The position numbers and the translations under genes were made by a program. The notes beneath the pieces were generated by a model. It worked only from the letters and a program-made list of their open reading frames with translations. It had not been told where the DNA came from and ran no database searches. This document shows, in pieces, positions 7,246-15,326 of a stretch of DNA of 51,084 nucleotides. Source of the stretch: Clostridiales bacterium (GTDB lineage: Bacteria > Bacillota > Clostridia > Oscillospirales > Oscillospiraceae); contig DXYV01000008.1 in the NCBI GenBank assembly GCA_019415645.1, positions 40,030 through 91,113 of the forward strand, written 5' to 3'. Within the stretch, counting starts at the first letter, position 1. The number at the start of each line of letters is the position of its first letter.

Positions 7246-8157
7246 TTAGGTTTGATTCCATCCTTTCACGGCCTGCGTCTCTTTCACCAGTTCTACAAAA
7301 CGCCGCACATCCTCCGGCGGGTCCAGGGCATAGAGCAGCCCGTAGGTGATGGTATAATCCCAGTCCACCGGGAGGGTCACCAGGGCCGGGTGAACGTCTT
7401 TCCAGCACTCCAGCGTCAGCAGCACATTTCCCGTTTCGGCGCACCGGTTGAACACGGAGATGTCATAGAACTGAGGCGTATCCTCGATTTGAATTTGGGG
7501 ATGATTGCGCTGAAGATCATTCCGGATAAAATCGTTGGTCTGGGAATCGCCCTCCTTGACCATCATCAGGGTCTGTCCGTACAGGTCGGTGACGTGCAGC
7601 CGCTTCTTTCGGGCCAGAGGATGCTCCCGGGACACGGCGCACATCTTCCGGTAACGACCCAGCGGCAGCAGACTGCACTGATCCAGCCACAGCTTGGAAT
7701 CGCATACCCCGACCAGGAAATCGAATTTCTCCCCCAGCGCCCGAATCTCCCCTAAAATTCCGCGGTGATCGTCCTCAAAGGGCACCAGGTGCAGCTTGTA
7801 ATTGGGAAAGGCCCGGTTGACCCGGTACCAGAGATCCATAAAGGGCTTGGCCGGGTTGAGCAGCGAGGTGCCTACGCAGAAGGTGGTATCCTGCGCGTTC
7901 ATGGCCTGGCGGGCGTTTTCAATGGAGCGCCGGGAGTATTCAAACAGGAATTTTGCATCCTTATAGATCACCTCGCCGGCAGGCGTCAGGCGAATCCCCT
8001 GCCGGCTCCGTTCCATCAACTTCAGGTTCAGGTGCTCCTCCAGCGCGTTGATCTGCTTCATGACCGCGGTGGGCGAGATATACAGATTTTCCGCCGCCTT
8101 TGTAAAGCTGCCGCAATCTGCCGCACAGACAAACGCCGTCAGCAGGCTGTTAAACAT
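7246..8157 (-). CDS. LysR-family regulator of the flavodoxin/cupin/AKR operon
   Basis: This 303-residue protein has the LysR N-terminal helix-turn-helix (CGSFTKAAENLYISPTAVMKQINALEEHLNLKL) and a periplasmic-binding-like effector domain. The start at 8157 begins MFNSLLTAF, the standard LysR N-terminus; the longer open frame to 8280 would run through the operator and promoter of the divergent operon. It faces the flavodoxin gene at 8334 across 176 bp that contain a perfect LysR-type dyad at 8185-8201. By family behaviour it probably activates that operon in response to a small ligand, which the sequence does not reveal. Confidence 0.92.
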   Translation of the reverse strand: MFNSLLTAFVCAADCGSFTKAAENLYISPTAVMKQINALEEHLNLKLMERSRQGIRLTPAGEVIYKDAKFLFEYSRRSIENARQAMNAQDTTFCVGTSLLNPAKPFMDLWYRVNRAFPNYKLHLVPFEDDHRGILGEIRALGEKFDFLVGVCDSKLWLDQCSLLPLGRYRKMCAVSREHPLARKKRLHVTDLYGQTLMMVKEGDSQTNDFIRNDLQRNHPQIQIEDTPQFYDISVFNRCAETGNVLLTLECWKDVHPALVTLPVDWDYTITYGLLYALDPPEDVRRFVELVKETQAVKGWNQT

Positions 8158-8184
8158 GACGCATCCCGCCTTTCGTATGAACCA

Positions 8185-8201
8185 ATCGTTTATACAACGA
8201 T
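8185..8201. promoter_or_regulatory. LysR-type dyad operator
   Basis: ATCGTT-TATAC-AACGAT is a perfect 6-bp dyad with a 5-bp spacer, placed 28 bp upstream of the LysR start codon and about 50 bp upstream of the flavodoxin promoter -10 box. This is the usual position of a LysR recognition site. Confidence 0.65.
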
Positions 8202-8214
8202 AACACATGGGAGA

Positions 8215-8243
8215 TTCCCTGTCAAGGCGTTCCGTTCTATAAT
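8215..8243 (+). promoter_or_regulatory. Promoter of the flavodoxin operon
   Basis: A perfect TATAAT (8238-8243) has only TTCCCT at the -35 position (8215-8220). A strong -10 box with a poor -35 box fits a LysR-activated promoter. Confidence 0.6.
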
Positions 8244-8252
8244 AATGCCACC

Positions 8253-8279
8253 TGAAGAAACCGCGGCGCGGTTTCTTCA
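8253..8279 (+). repeat. Perfect 12-bp hairpin at the 5' end of the flavodoxin mRNA
   Basis: The arms at 8253-8264 and 8268-8279 are exact complements with a 3-nt loop. They lie about 10 nt after the -10 box, so at the very start of the predicted transcript. No T-run follows. An mRNA-stabilising 5' hairpin is the simplest reading. Confidence 0.6.
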
Positions 8280-8333
8280 CGCGGCATTGCCGTATTTAGA
8301 ATGACCTCAGAAACAAGGAAAGGAGCTGGTGCT

Positions 8334-8843
8334 ATGCCAGCCATCATCGCCTATTTTTCCCGGGCGGATGAAAACTACGTCAACGGCCAGATCAAAACGC
8401 TTTCCGTAGGCAACACCGAAGTCGCCGCCGGAATCCTCCACGACCTGACCGGCGCGGACCTGTTCAAAATCGAGCCGGTCCAACCCTACGCCAAGGATTA
8501 CAATACCTGCATCGCCGAGGCGCAGGCCGACCAGCGCCGGGACGCCCGCCCGGAGCTGAAGCAGTACCCCGACCATCTGGACGGATATGACACCGTCTAC
8601 CTGGGCTACCCCAACTACTGGGGCACCATGCCCATGGCGGTATTCACCTTCCTGGAGCGCTTTGATTTTTCCGGCAAGACCGTTCTCCCCTTCTGCACCC
8701 ACGAGGGCAGCGGCATGGGCAGCAGTGAGCGGGACATCCGCCGTCTGTGTCCCGGCGCGAAGGTGGAAAGCGGAATCGCTCTCCACGGCGGCGATGTCAG
8801 CCGCGCCAAGCCCGCTCTGCAAAAATGGCTGAAACGGAGCTGA
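8334..8843 (+). CDS. Flavodoxin-like protein
   Basis: This 169-residue flavodoxin-fold protein opens with AIIAYFSRADENYVNG, a variant FMN phosphate loop, then YDTVYLGYPNYWGTMPMAVFTFLE for the flavin-stacking loop and KTVLPFCTHEGSGMGSSERDI for the last FMN contact, as in the Flavodoxin_4 family. AAAGGAG lies before the ATG at 8334. It should carry FMN and move electrons in the cytoplasm or reduce small molecules such as quinones. It is the first gene of a five-gene unit under the divergent LysR regulator and is followed by a second flavodoxin paralogue. Confidence 0.9.
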   Translation: MPAIIAYFSRADENYVNGQIKTLSVGNTEVAAGILHDLTGADLFKIEPVQPYAKDYNTCIAEAQADQRRDARPELKQYPDHLDGYDTVYLGYPNYWGTMPMAVFTFLERFDFSGKTVLPFCTHEGSGMGSSERDIRRLCPGAKVESGIALHGGDVSRAKPALQKWLKRS

Positions 8844-8943
8844 TTTTCAACAAGGAATCCTTCACGTTTTTCTTCCACTCTCGCCCGGAGATGGCGGAGC
8901 GGCTTCCTATCCTCTGCCCAGCAACCAAAGGAGGCAACTCATA

Positions 8944-9444
8944 ATGGCAAAGAAGATGCTGATTGTCTATTATTCCCTCTCCAACGGCAACACGCGGCGC
9001 ATTGCACAGCAAATGCAGCAGGCCACCGGCGCCGACCTGGCGGAGATCCAAACGGTGGAGCCCTATACCGGCTCCTATGACGACATCGTGGACCAGGGCC
9101 AGCGGGAGGTGGAGCAAGGCTACTGCCCGGCTATCCAGCCGCTGTCCGCAGATTCCGGCGACTACGACGTGATCGCCGTGGGTACGCCCACCTGGTGGTA
9201 CACCATGGCCCCAGCGGTCCGTACGTTCCTGACCGCCCACGACTGGACGGGCAAGACGGTCCTTCCCTTCCAGACCCACGGCGGCTGGCCGGGCCATACC
9301 CTTCCGGACATGGAGAAAGCCTGCCCCGGCGCCGTCTTCACCCACGCGAACGCAATTCAGTTTGACTCCACAGGCGGGGCTCAGCTGGTCACGCCGGAAG
9401 CGGATGTGGCCGCCTGGCTCCATGACTTGAGTGAACTTATTTGA
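8944..9444 (+). CDS. Flavodoxin
   Basis: This 166-residue protein is a clearer flavodoxin than its neighbour: LIVYYSLSNGNTRRIA (6-21) is the FMN phosphate-binding loop, DVIAVGTPTWWYTMAPAVRTFL is the isoalloxazine-binding loop, and KTVLPFQTHGGWPG completes the site. AAAGGAGG precedes the ATG. It lies 100 nt behind the first flavodoxin and 14 nt ahead of the cupin gene. Two flavodoxins of different subtype in one operon suggest separate roles, for example electron supply and direct reduction. Confidence 0.92.
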   Translation: MAKKMLIVYYSLSNGNTRRIAQQMQQATGADLAEIQTVEPYTGSYDDIVDQGQREVEQGYCPAIQPLSADSGDYDVIAVGTPTWWYTMAPAVRTFLTAHDWTGKTVLPFQTHGGWPGHTLPDMEKACPGAVFTHANAIQFDSTGGAQLVTPEADVAAWLHDLSELI

Positions 9445-9458
9445 CAGGAGGAATTTTT

Positions 9459-9869
9459 ATGAAACCGGAAGAATTGAGCGTATTCCCCATGGGGGACAAA
9501 AATGAGGCCTTTGCGCAGTATTTTGTGGGCCAGAGCTATCTGAACATGCTGACCACCCAGGGCGTAGCCATCGGCAATGTGACCTTTGAGCCCGGTTGCC
9601 GCAACAACTGGCACATCCACCACGCCAAGTCCGGCGGCGGTCAGATTCTGCTGTGCACCGCCGGCCGGGGCTACTATCAGGCCTGGGGCGAGGAGCCCCG
9701 GGAACTCCACCCCGGCGACGTGGTGGTCATTCTCCCGGAGGTCAAGCACTGGCACGGCGCCGCGCCGGACAGCTGGTTTGCCCACCTGGCTGTGGAGGTC
9801 CCGGGCGAGGAGACCTCCAACGAGTGGCTGGAAGCCGTCTCGGACGAGGCCTACGGAGCTCTGCGCTGA
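9459..9869 (+). CDS. Cupin-domain protein
   Basis: This 136-residue single-domain cupin has both family motifs: NNWHIHHAKSGGGQILLCTAGRG (metal ligands His and Gln region) and PGDVVVILPEVKHWHGAAPDSWFAHLAVE. Such small beta-barrel proteins bind a divalent metal and act as isomerases, dioxygenases or sensors. CAGGAGG precedes the ATG at 9459, 14 nt after the second flavodoxin gene. In many Clostridia this cupin type is found with a carboxymuconolactone decarboxylase-like gene, as here. The substrate is unknown. Confidence 0.9.
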   Translation: MKPEELSVFPMGDKNEAFAQYFVGQSYLNMLTTQGVAIGNVTFEPGCRNNWHIHHAKSGGGQILLCTAGRGYYQAWGEEPRELHPGDVVVILPEVKHWHGAAPDSWFAHLAVEVPGEETSNEWLEAVSDEAYGALR

Positions 9870-9893
9870 AGTCCTCATTGTCTGCTTTGGGGC

Positions 9894-9924
9894 TTGACAG
9901 CGGCCGGGCCCTCCATGATAGGAT
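9894..9924 (+). promoter_or_regulatory. Possible internal promoter before the aldo/keto reductase gene
   Basis: TTGACA (9894-9899) and TAGGAT (9919-9924) are separated by 19 bp, a little long. It may give the last two genes of the operon an independent start. Confidence 0.35.
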
Positions 9925-9956
9925 AAAAGAGACATCCAAGCAAGGAGGAAGGAACC

Positions 9957-11102
9957 ATGAGCACAGAACAATTCGGCTTCGGGTGCATGCGCCTTCCCAC
10001 GCTGCGCCCCGACAACCCGGCTTCATTCGACCACGCAAAGATTCAGGCCCTGTTTGACGCCTATTTGGAGCAGGGCTTCACCTACTTCGACACCGCCTAC
10101 ACCTATCACGGCTACCACGGCGAGGAGGCCGTGCAGGCCGACCTGGTGGCCCGTTACCCCAGAGACGCATACCAGCTGGCCACCAAGCTGCCCCTGCGGG
10201 ATTTTCAGGACCGCGGAGATCTGGAGCGCATTTTTCAAGCGCAGCTGACCCATTGCGGGGTGGAATATTTTGATTTCTACCTGCTCCACAACATGGGGAT
10301 CAATGTCTATGAGAAATGCCGCACCTTCGATGCGTTCGGCTTCGTGGCCCGTAAGAAGGCGGAGGGCCGCATCCGGCAGGTCGGCATGTCTTTCCATGAT
10401 ACGCCCGAGCTGCTGGAGGAGATTCTCGCTGCCTATGGCGACGGTCTGGACTTTCTCCAGCTCCAGGTCAACTATGTGGATTGGGATCAGCCCAACGTCC
10501 AGTCCCGCCGCTGCCTGGAGGTGGCCAACCGCTACCATAAGCCGGTCATCGTCATGGAACCCTGCAAGGGCGGCACGTTGACCGACCTGCCCGAGGAGGC
10601 AGAGCGGCTGCTGAAGGAGTACGCGCCGGAGGCCTCCCCAGCCTCCTGGGCCATGCGCTTTGCCGCCAGTCAGAAGGGTGTGATTCGGGTGCTGTCCGGC
10701 ATGAACACGCTGGAACAGGTACGAGACAACGCCGCCACCTTCCGGGATTTCCGGCCGCTGTCCGCGGAGGAGCTGGCTGTCATCCGCCAGGTGACACAGA
10801 TCATCGAGCGCAACACGCCCATCCCCTGCACCGGCTGCGCCTACTGCACCCACGGCTGTCCCAAGCACATCGCCATTCCCCAATATTTTGCCCTGTATAA
10901 CAGCATCGCGCGCACCACCGGCAGCTTTTCCAGCCATGCGGTGTATTACCACAACACCGCTCTGACCCATGGGAAGGCCAGCGACTGCATCGGGTGCCGC
11001 CAGTGTGAGCGCGCCTGTCCCCAGCACCTGCCCATCGTGGACGACCTGAAGCTTGTTGCGGAAAAATTCGAGACAGGGGCAGGCTTCCCCACACGCAAAT
11101 AA
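9957..11102 (+). CDS. Aldo/keto reductase with C-terminal 2[4Fe-4S] ferredoxin domain
   Basis: This 381-residue protein has an aldo/keto-reductase barrel in residues 1-280 (FGFGCMRLPT at the start, YFDTAYTYHGYHGEE with the Asp and Tyr of the catalytic set, then KLPLRD and FYLLHNMG) and a ferredoxin-like tail with CTGCAYCTHGCPKHI and CIGCRQCERACPQHLPI. This architecture is common in gut Clostridia; the clusters may feed electrons from ferredoxin in place of, or in addition to, NADPH. CAAGGAGG precedes the ATG. It lies between the cupin and carboxymuconolactone decarboxylase-like genes, under the LysR regulator. Confidence 0.93.
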   Translation: MSTEQFGFGCMRLPTLRPDNPASFDHAKIQALFDAYLEQGFTYFDTAYTYHGYHGEEAVQADLVARYPRDAYQLATKLPLRDFQDRGDLERIFQAQLTHCGVEYFDFYLLHNMGINVYEKCRTFDAFGFVARKKAEGRIRQVGMSFHDTPELLEEILAAYGDGLDFLQLQVNYVDWDQPNVQSRRCLEVANRYHKPVIVMEPCKGGTLTDLPEEAERLLKEYAPEASPASWAMRFAASQKGVIRVLSGMNTLEQVRDNAATFRDFRPLSAEELAVIRQVTQIIERNTPIPCTGCAYCTHGCPKHIAIPQYFALYNSIARTTGSFSSHAVYYHNTALTHGKASDCIGCRQCERACPQHLPIVDDLKLVAEKFETGAGFPTRK

Positions 11103-11117
11103 CAAGGAGGAATTTCT

Positions 11118-11870
11118 GTGGCAGAGTCAAACGTTTATCAGCAGTACCGGGAAACCATGTTCTCCGGCGCGGACGCCGCCCTCCGGGAGACCGACCCGGA
11201 ATTTTGGGAGCGGTTCAGCCGTTTTGCCTTTGAAGAGGTGGTCCAACAGGACGACCTGGATGACCGGACCCGCTTCATGGCCATTCTGGCTACCCTTCTG
11301 GGCTGTCAGGGAATCGATGCCTTCCGGGTCATGCTGCCCGCAACCCTGAATTTCGGCGTCACGCCGGTGGAGGTCAAGGAGATCGTCTATCAGGCGGTGG
11401 CCTACCTGGGCTTCGGCCGGGTCTATCCCTTCCTCCAGGCCGTCAACGAGGTGCTGGCGGCCCGGGGCGTCTCGCTGCCGCTGGCGGGCCAGTCCACCAC
11501 CACCCCGGACACCCGCCTGACCGCCGGCAATCAGGTCCAGGTGGACATCTTCGGCGAGGGGATGCGGGGCTTCCAGGACAGCGGACCGGAAGAGAGCCGC
11601 CACATCAACCGCTGGCTGGCGGACAATTGCTTCGGCGACTACTATACCCGCACCGGGCTGAGCTATGCCCAGCGGGAGATGATCACCTTCTGCTTCCTGG
11701 CCGCTCAGGGCGGCTGCGAGCCCCAGCTCACCAGCCATGCCGCCGCCAATCTTCGCATCGGCAACGACAAGGCATTTCTAATCAAGATCATCTCCCAGTG
11801 CCTGCCCTATATTGGCTATCCCCGCAGCCTCAACGCCCTGCGCTGCGTCAACGAGGCCGCCAGGGGCTGA
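11118..11870 (+). CDS. Carboxymuconolactone decarboxylase-like protein, two domains
   Basis: This 250-residue protein contains two CMD/AhpD-type helical domains: one around DRTRFMAILATLLGCQGIDAF and one around SYAQREMITFCFLAAQGGCEPQL with NLRIGNDKAFLIKIISQ. CMD family members act on lactone intermediates or as peroxidase partners; the paired Cys of true AhpD is not present, so a lactone or isomerase role is more likely than thiol peroxidase. Translation starts at GTG (11118) with CAAGGAGG 8 nt before it. It is the last gene of the flavodoxin-cupin-AKR unit and is followed by a strong terminator. Confidence 0.88.
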   Translation: MAESNVYQQYRETMFSGADAALRETDPEFWERFSRFAFEEVVQQDDLDDRTRFMAILATLLGCQGIDAFRVMLPATLNFGVTPVEVKEIVYQAVAYLGFGRVYPFLQAVNEVLAARGVSLPLAGQSTTTPDTRLTAGNQVQVDIFGEGMRGFQDSGPEESRHINRWLADNCFGDYYTRTGLSYAQREMITFCFLAAQGGCEPQLTSHAAANLRIGNDKAFLIKIISQCLPYIGYPRSLNALRCVNEAARG

Positions 11871-11919
11871 GGCTGGTTCCCCCCCTTTTCCGCGCCGGAC
11901 GGCATTCCCATTCCACATT

Positions 11920-11949
11920 GTCCCGGACCGCTCTGGTCCGGGACTTTTT
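11920..11949 (+). terminator. Rho-independent terminator after the CMD-like gene
   Basis: A perfect 10-bp stem (11920-11929 with 11935-11944, loop GCTCT) is followed by TTTTTG. It closes the flavodoxin operon. From here to 12032 I see no further feature. Confidence 0.9.
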
Positions 11950-12032
11950 GTTGTTTTATGCTGGTTTTTCTCCTTAAGCGCGTCCATAGATTGGCGTTTT
12001 TCGCCACTTATCTGCCTGCAATGAAATTAGGA

Positions 12033-12061
12033 TTGACGAAAGCGTTCTTTGATGGTATGGT
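12033..12061 (+). promoter_or_regulatory. Promoter of the phosphate/potassium operon leader
   Basis: TTGACG (12033-12038), a 17-bp spacer and TATGGT (12056-12061). It lies about 175 bp upstream of the pit start, which leaves a long structured leader. Confidence 0.6.
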
Positions 12062-12067
12062 ATAGGG

Positions 12068-12206
12068 GCTGGAATAAGGGGTGGAGTCTGTCATAGGGCG
12101 CGGCCGGTCCGCAGTCCTATTTATTCACAGCGGCTGATTTCGAAAGGGGCCATTGTGCCTTTTTTCGTAGATGGCAGGCTTTCCCCTTCGGAAAGCCTGC
12201 TTTTTT
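12068..12206 (+). ncRNA. Structured leader with tandem terminator-like hairpins
   Basis: Three hairpins follow the promoter: 12093-12120 (7 + 4 bp with a bulged A), 12143-12164 (8 bp with two G-T pairs, running into TTTTTT) and 12174-12200 (perfect 11 bp, loop CCTTC, followed by TTTTTT at 12201-12206). The last two look like intrinsic terminators but lie upstream of pit. This may be an attenuator for the operon or a short independent RNA. I could not match it to a known riboswitch class, including c-di-AMP. Confidence 0.5.
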
Positions 12207-12234
12207 AGGTTCAATTGGATAAAGAGGGTATTGT

Positions 12235-13287
12235 ATGGATGTTTCGCTTTCCTATTTTCTAAACGCCGTGTCGTCCAGTCCGGTTTTGCTGATCACCGTG
12301 CTGCTGACGCTTGGCGTCATTTTTGTCAATGGGTGGACCGATGCGCCCAATGCCATCGCCACCTGCATCACGACCCGATGCATGAACGCGCGGGCGGCGA
12401 TTCTGACCAGCGCGGTCTTTAATTTTTTCGGCGTGCTGATCATGACACACATCAACAGCTCCGTGGCCTCCACCATCAGCAACATGGTTGATTTCGGCGG
12501 CAATACGCAGGAGGCACTGATTGCGCTCTGCGCGGCGCTTTTTTCCATTGTGGTATATAGCGTGGGCGCCTCTTATTTCGGGATTCCCACCAGCGAGAGC
12601 CACAGCCTGATCGCCGGCCTGTCCGGCGCCGCCATCGCTATTCAAAATGGAATCGGCGGAATTAACATGAATGAATGGGTCAAGGTCATCTACGGCCTGT
12701 TCATGAGCCTGTTGCTCGGCTTCCTGTGCGGCTGGGTCATCTGCAAGTTGCTGACCATTATCTGCGCCAACATGAACCGCCGCAAGACCAACCGCTTCTT
12801 CCAGGGGGCGGAGATCTTCGGCGCAGCCGCCATGAGCTTCATGCACGGCGCGCAGGACGGCCAGAAGTTCATCGGCGTTCTGTTTCTGGGCGTGGCCTTC
12901 AGCAACGGCCAGAGCAGCGTGAGTGGAATTATTATTCCAGTCTGGCTGATGATTTTGTGCAGCACTGTCATGGGCGTAGGCACCAGCGTCGGCGGAGAAA
13001 AAATCATCAAATCCGTCGGTATGGACATGGTCCATCTGGAGAAGTATCAGGGCTTTGCGGCCGATCTGTCCGCCGCCGCATGCCTGCTGCTGTCCAGCCT
13101 GCTCGGCATCCCGGTCTCCACTACCCACACGAAAACCAGTGCGATCATGGGAGTCGGCGCGGTCAAGCGTCTGTCCGCCATCAATTTCGGCGTGGTGCAG
13201 GACATGATGCTCACTTGGGTGTTCACATTCCCCGGCTGTGGCCTGATCAGTTTTGTAATGGCAAAATTATTTATGGCGGTCCTGTAA
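12235..13287 (+). CDS. pit: Pit-family inorganic phosphate permease
   Basis: This 350-residue membrane protein carries both PHO4/Pit signatures: VNGWTDAPNAIATCITTR near residues 30-47 and the repeat VSTTHTKTSAIMGVGAVK near the C-terminus, with GIPTSESHSLIAGLSGAA and SFMHGAQDGQKFIG in between. Pit proteins import metal-phosphate with protons (or Na+ in related PHO4 members). AAGAGGG precedes the ATG. The DUF47/PhoU-like gene follows 43 nt later, the standard Pit partner. This transporter heads an operon that also includes potassium uptake and a DUF368 protein. Confidence 0.93.
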   Translation: MDVSLSYFLNAVSSSPVLLITVLLTLGVIFVNGWTDAPNAIATCITTRCMNARAAILTSAVFNFFGVLIMTHINSSVASTISNMVDFGGNTQEALIALCAALFSIVVYSVGASYFGIPTSESHSLIAGLSGAAIAIQNGIGGINMNEWVKVIYGLFMSLLLGFLCGWVICKLLTIICANMNRRKTNRFFQGAEIFGAAAMSFMHGAQDGQKFIGVLFLGVAFSNGQSSVSGIIIPVWLMILCSTVMGVGTSVGGEKIIKSVGMDMVHLEKYQGFAADLSAAACLLLSSLLGIPVSTTHTKTSAIMGVGAVKRLSAINFGVVQDMMLTWVFTFPGCGLISFVMAKLFMAVL

Positions 13288-13330
13288 GGACGGCCGCCGA
13301 TCAGATCATACTACATAAGGAGAACGTAAT

Positions 13331-13954
13331 ATGGCCAAAAAACAAGATTCATTTTATTTTGATTCCTTTCTGGCGTGCGCGGATTACGCCTGTCAGGCGG
13401 CCCAATTCCTGCATCAGGTCATGCAGAAGTTCGATCCAAGCCAAATTGGGGACAAACTGGAAGAGATCCATGCAGTGGAACACGCTGCCGACGGCAAAAA
13501 GCACGAGCTGCTCCATGTGCTGGCCAAAGCCTTTATTACCCCAATCGAACGAGAGGACATCATTCTTCTCAGCCAAAACATCGACGAGGTCACGGACAAG
13601 ATCGAGGACGTTCTTCTCCGGCTCTACTGCAACAATGTCCAAAGCATCCGTCCGGATGCCCTCAAGCTGTCCGAGGTTGTGATTCGTGCCTGTGAGGAAG
13701 CGAAAAATATGGTACGGGAGTTTGCCGACTTTAAGCACTCCAAGCTGCTGCACGAACACATCGTGCACATCAACACGCTGGAGGAGGAGGCCGACCAACT
13801 CTTCATCAGCAGTCTGCGCACTCTGCATACCACCTGCTCCGACCCGCTCCAGATCATCGTCTGGCGTGAGATCTACATCTACTTGGAAAAGTGTGTGGAC
13901 GCCTGTGAGCATGTGGCAGACACCGTGGAAAGCGTTGTCATGAAAAATTCCTGA
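13331..13954 (+). CDS. DUF47 (PhoU-like) Pit accessory protein
   Basis: This 207-residue, all-helical soluble protein matches the DUF47 family: an early FLACADYACQAAQFLHQ, then EIHAVEHAADGKKHELLHVLAKAFITPIEREDI, which carries the PhoU-like E-x3-D metal motif, and a matching second half with HINTLEEEADQLF and EKCVDACEHVADTVE. DUF47 proteins are encoded next to Pit permeases and are thought to regulate them. ATAAGGAG precedes the ATG. It sits between pit and the potassium channel gene. Confidence 0.93.
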   Translation: MAKKQDSFYFDSFLACADYACQAAQFLHQVMQKFDPSQIGDKLEEIHAVEHAADGKKHELLHVLAKAFITPIEREDIILLSQNIDEVTDKIEDVLLRLYCNNVQSIRPDALKLSEVVIRACEEAKNMVREFADFKHSKLLHEHIVHINTLEEEADQLFISSLRTLHTTCSDPLQIIVWREIYIYLEKCVDACEHVADTVESVVMKNS

Positions 13955-14018
13955 TTGGAGAAGCAGAAGGAGGAAACGGGGCAGCCCCCTGTTTGGTTGC
14001 CTTTCCCATTCGAAAACC

Positions 14019-15323
14019 ATGAGACATTTTATTTCTTTTTTGAAAAAACAGCCGCCCGGGCGTCTGATTACGCTGGGCTTCGCGGCGGTGATCCTTATTG
14101 GTGCCGGTCTGCTTTTGCTCCCCATTTCAGTCCGCCCCGGTGCGGAGGTCGCTCCAATCGATGCACTGTTTACCTCTACCAGCGCTGTATGTGTCACCGG
14201 ATTGATTGCAATTGATACCGCAGATCACTTCACGTTCTTTGGCCAGGCTGTGGTGGCCGCTTTGATTCAGATCGGCGGTCTGGGCGTCACCTCCGTTGGC
14301 GTTGGTCTGATTCTTGCCGCCGGAAAGCGCGTAAGCATCAAGGGCCGCATGCTGGTCAAGGAAGCCCTGAACGTGGACAGCTTTAAGGGCATGGTACGGT
14401 TGGTAAAATCGGTCCTGCTGATGACCCTGTGTTTCGAGGGCGCTGGCGTGGTCCTGAGCTTTTTGGTTTTTTCCCAGGATTACCCGCCCCTTCATGCGCT
14501 TTGGATCAGCGTGTTCCACTCCATCGCCGCTTTTAACAACTCCGGCTTTGACATTCTGGGCGGCCTGCGCAACCTGATTCCGTACCGATCCAGCATTCTC
14601 TTAAATCTGACCACATGCGGTCTGATCATCTTCGGTGGACTCGGGTTCCTGGTCATTTTGGACATCAGTCGAAACCGTCGCTTCCGCAAACTGTCCCTCC
14701 ACTCCAAAGTGGTTCTTACCACTACCGCCGTTCTTCTGCTAACCGGCACGCTGCTGTTGAAGGCGACGGAGGACATTACCTGGATGGGCGCGTTCTTTCA
14801 CAGCGTCTCCGCCCGTACCGCCGGTTTCTCTACCTATCCCATCGGTGAGTTCACCGACACGGGACTCTTCACCCTGATCATGCTGATGTTTATCGGAGCT
14901 TCTCCGGGGTCTACCGGCGGCGGCATCAAAACCACCACCTTCTTCGTTTTGATGCAGGAGGTCCGTTCGGTCTTTTCCAAGCGGAGGCCGGGTGCCTTTC
15001 ACCGCTCCCTTCCGACCGAATCCATGTCCAAGTCCTCCATTATCGCGCTCTTGTCCCTTTTAGTGGTGTGCTGCGGTACTTTTTTGCTCTGCATTTTAGA
15101 GCCGGACTGCTCCTTCCTCCAGCTCTTGTTTGAGGAGGTCTCCGCCTTCGGCACAGTCGGCCTGTCCACCGGCATTACGCCAGATCTGAATCCCGCCAGC
15201 AAACTGGTCCTGATTTTTACCATGTTCATCGGTCGCCTCGGCGCCTTTACGCTGTTGTCGATCTGGATCAACCGTCCAGATTCCAGTGCTCACTATACAG
15301 AAGAAATGATTACGATAGGGTAG
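14019..15323 (+). CDS. ktrB: TrkH/KtrB-type potassium uptake membrane subunit
   Basis: This 434-residue protein has the four-loop K+ translocase pattern: TSTSAVCVTGL, HSIAAFNNSGFDI, SVSARTAGFST and SAFGTVGLSTG are the four selectivity-filter loops, each between membrane helix pairs. The length and short N-terminus fit KtrB better than TrkH. The ATG at 14019 has no clear ribosome site; AAGGAGG lies about 45 nt upstream at 13967, with a GGGGCAGCCCC hairpin between, which could bring it closer. KtrA follows 3 nt after the stop codon. Together they form a nucleotide-gated Na+/K+ symport system. Confidence 0.93.
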   Translation: MRHFISFLKKQPPGRLITLGFAAVILIGAGLLLLPISVRPGAEVAPIDALFTSTSAVCVTGLIAIDTADHFTFFGQAVVAALIQIGGLGVTSVGVGLILAAGKRVSIKGRMLVKEALNVDSFKGMVRLVKSVLLMTLCFEGAGVVLSFLVFSQDYPPLHALWISVFHSIAAFNNSGFDILGGLRNLIPYRSSILLNLTTCGLIIFGGLGFLVILDISRNRRFRKLSLHSKVVLTTTAVLLLTGTLLLKATEDITWMGAFFHSVSARTAGFSTYPIGEFTDTGLFTLIMLMFIGASPGSTGGGIKTTTFFVLMQEVRSVFSKRRPGAFHRSLPTESMSKSSIIALLSLLVVCCGTFLLCILEPDCSFLQLLFEEVSAFGTVGLSTGITPDLNPASKLVLIFTMFIGRLGAFTLLSIWINRPDSSAHYTEEMITIG

Positions 15324-15326
15324 GTT

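Noticed and set aside
9459..9869. Broken or frameshifted genes in the redox and cupin regions
   Set aside because: Alternative frames over the cupin and AKR genes are long only because of high GC; the real frames are intact from start to stop.
12068..12234. c-di-AMP (ydaO/yuaA) riboswitch before the phosphate/potassium operon
   Set aside because: The leader is too short and lacks the conserved blocks of that class; I kept it as an unassigned leader.
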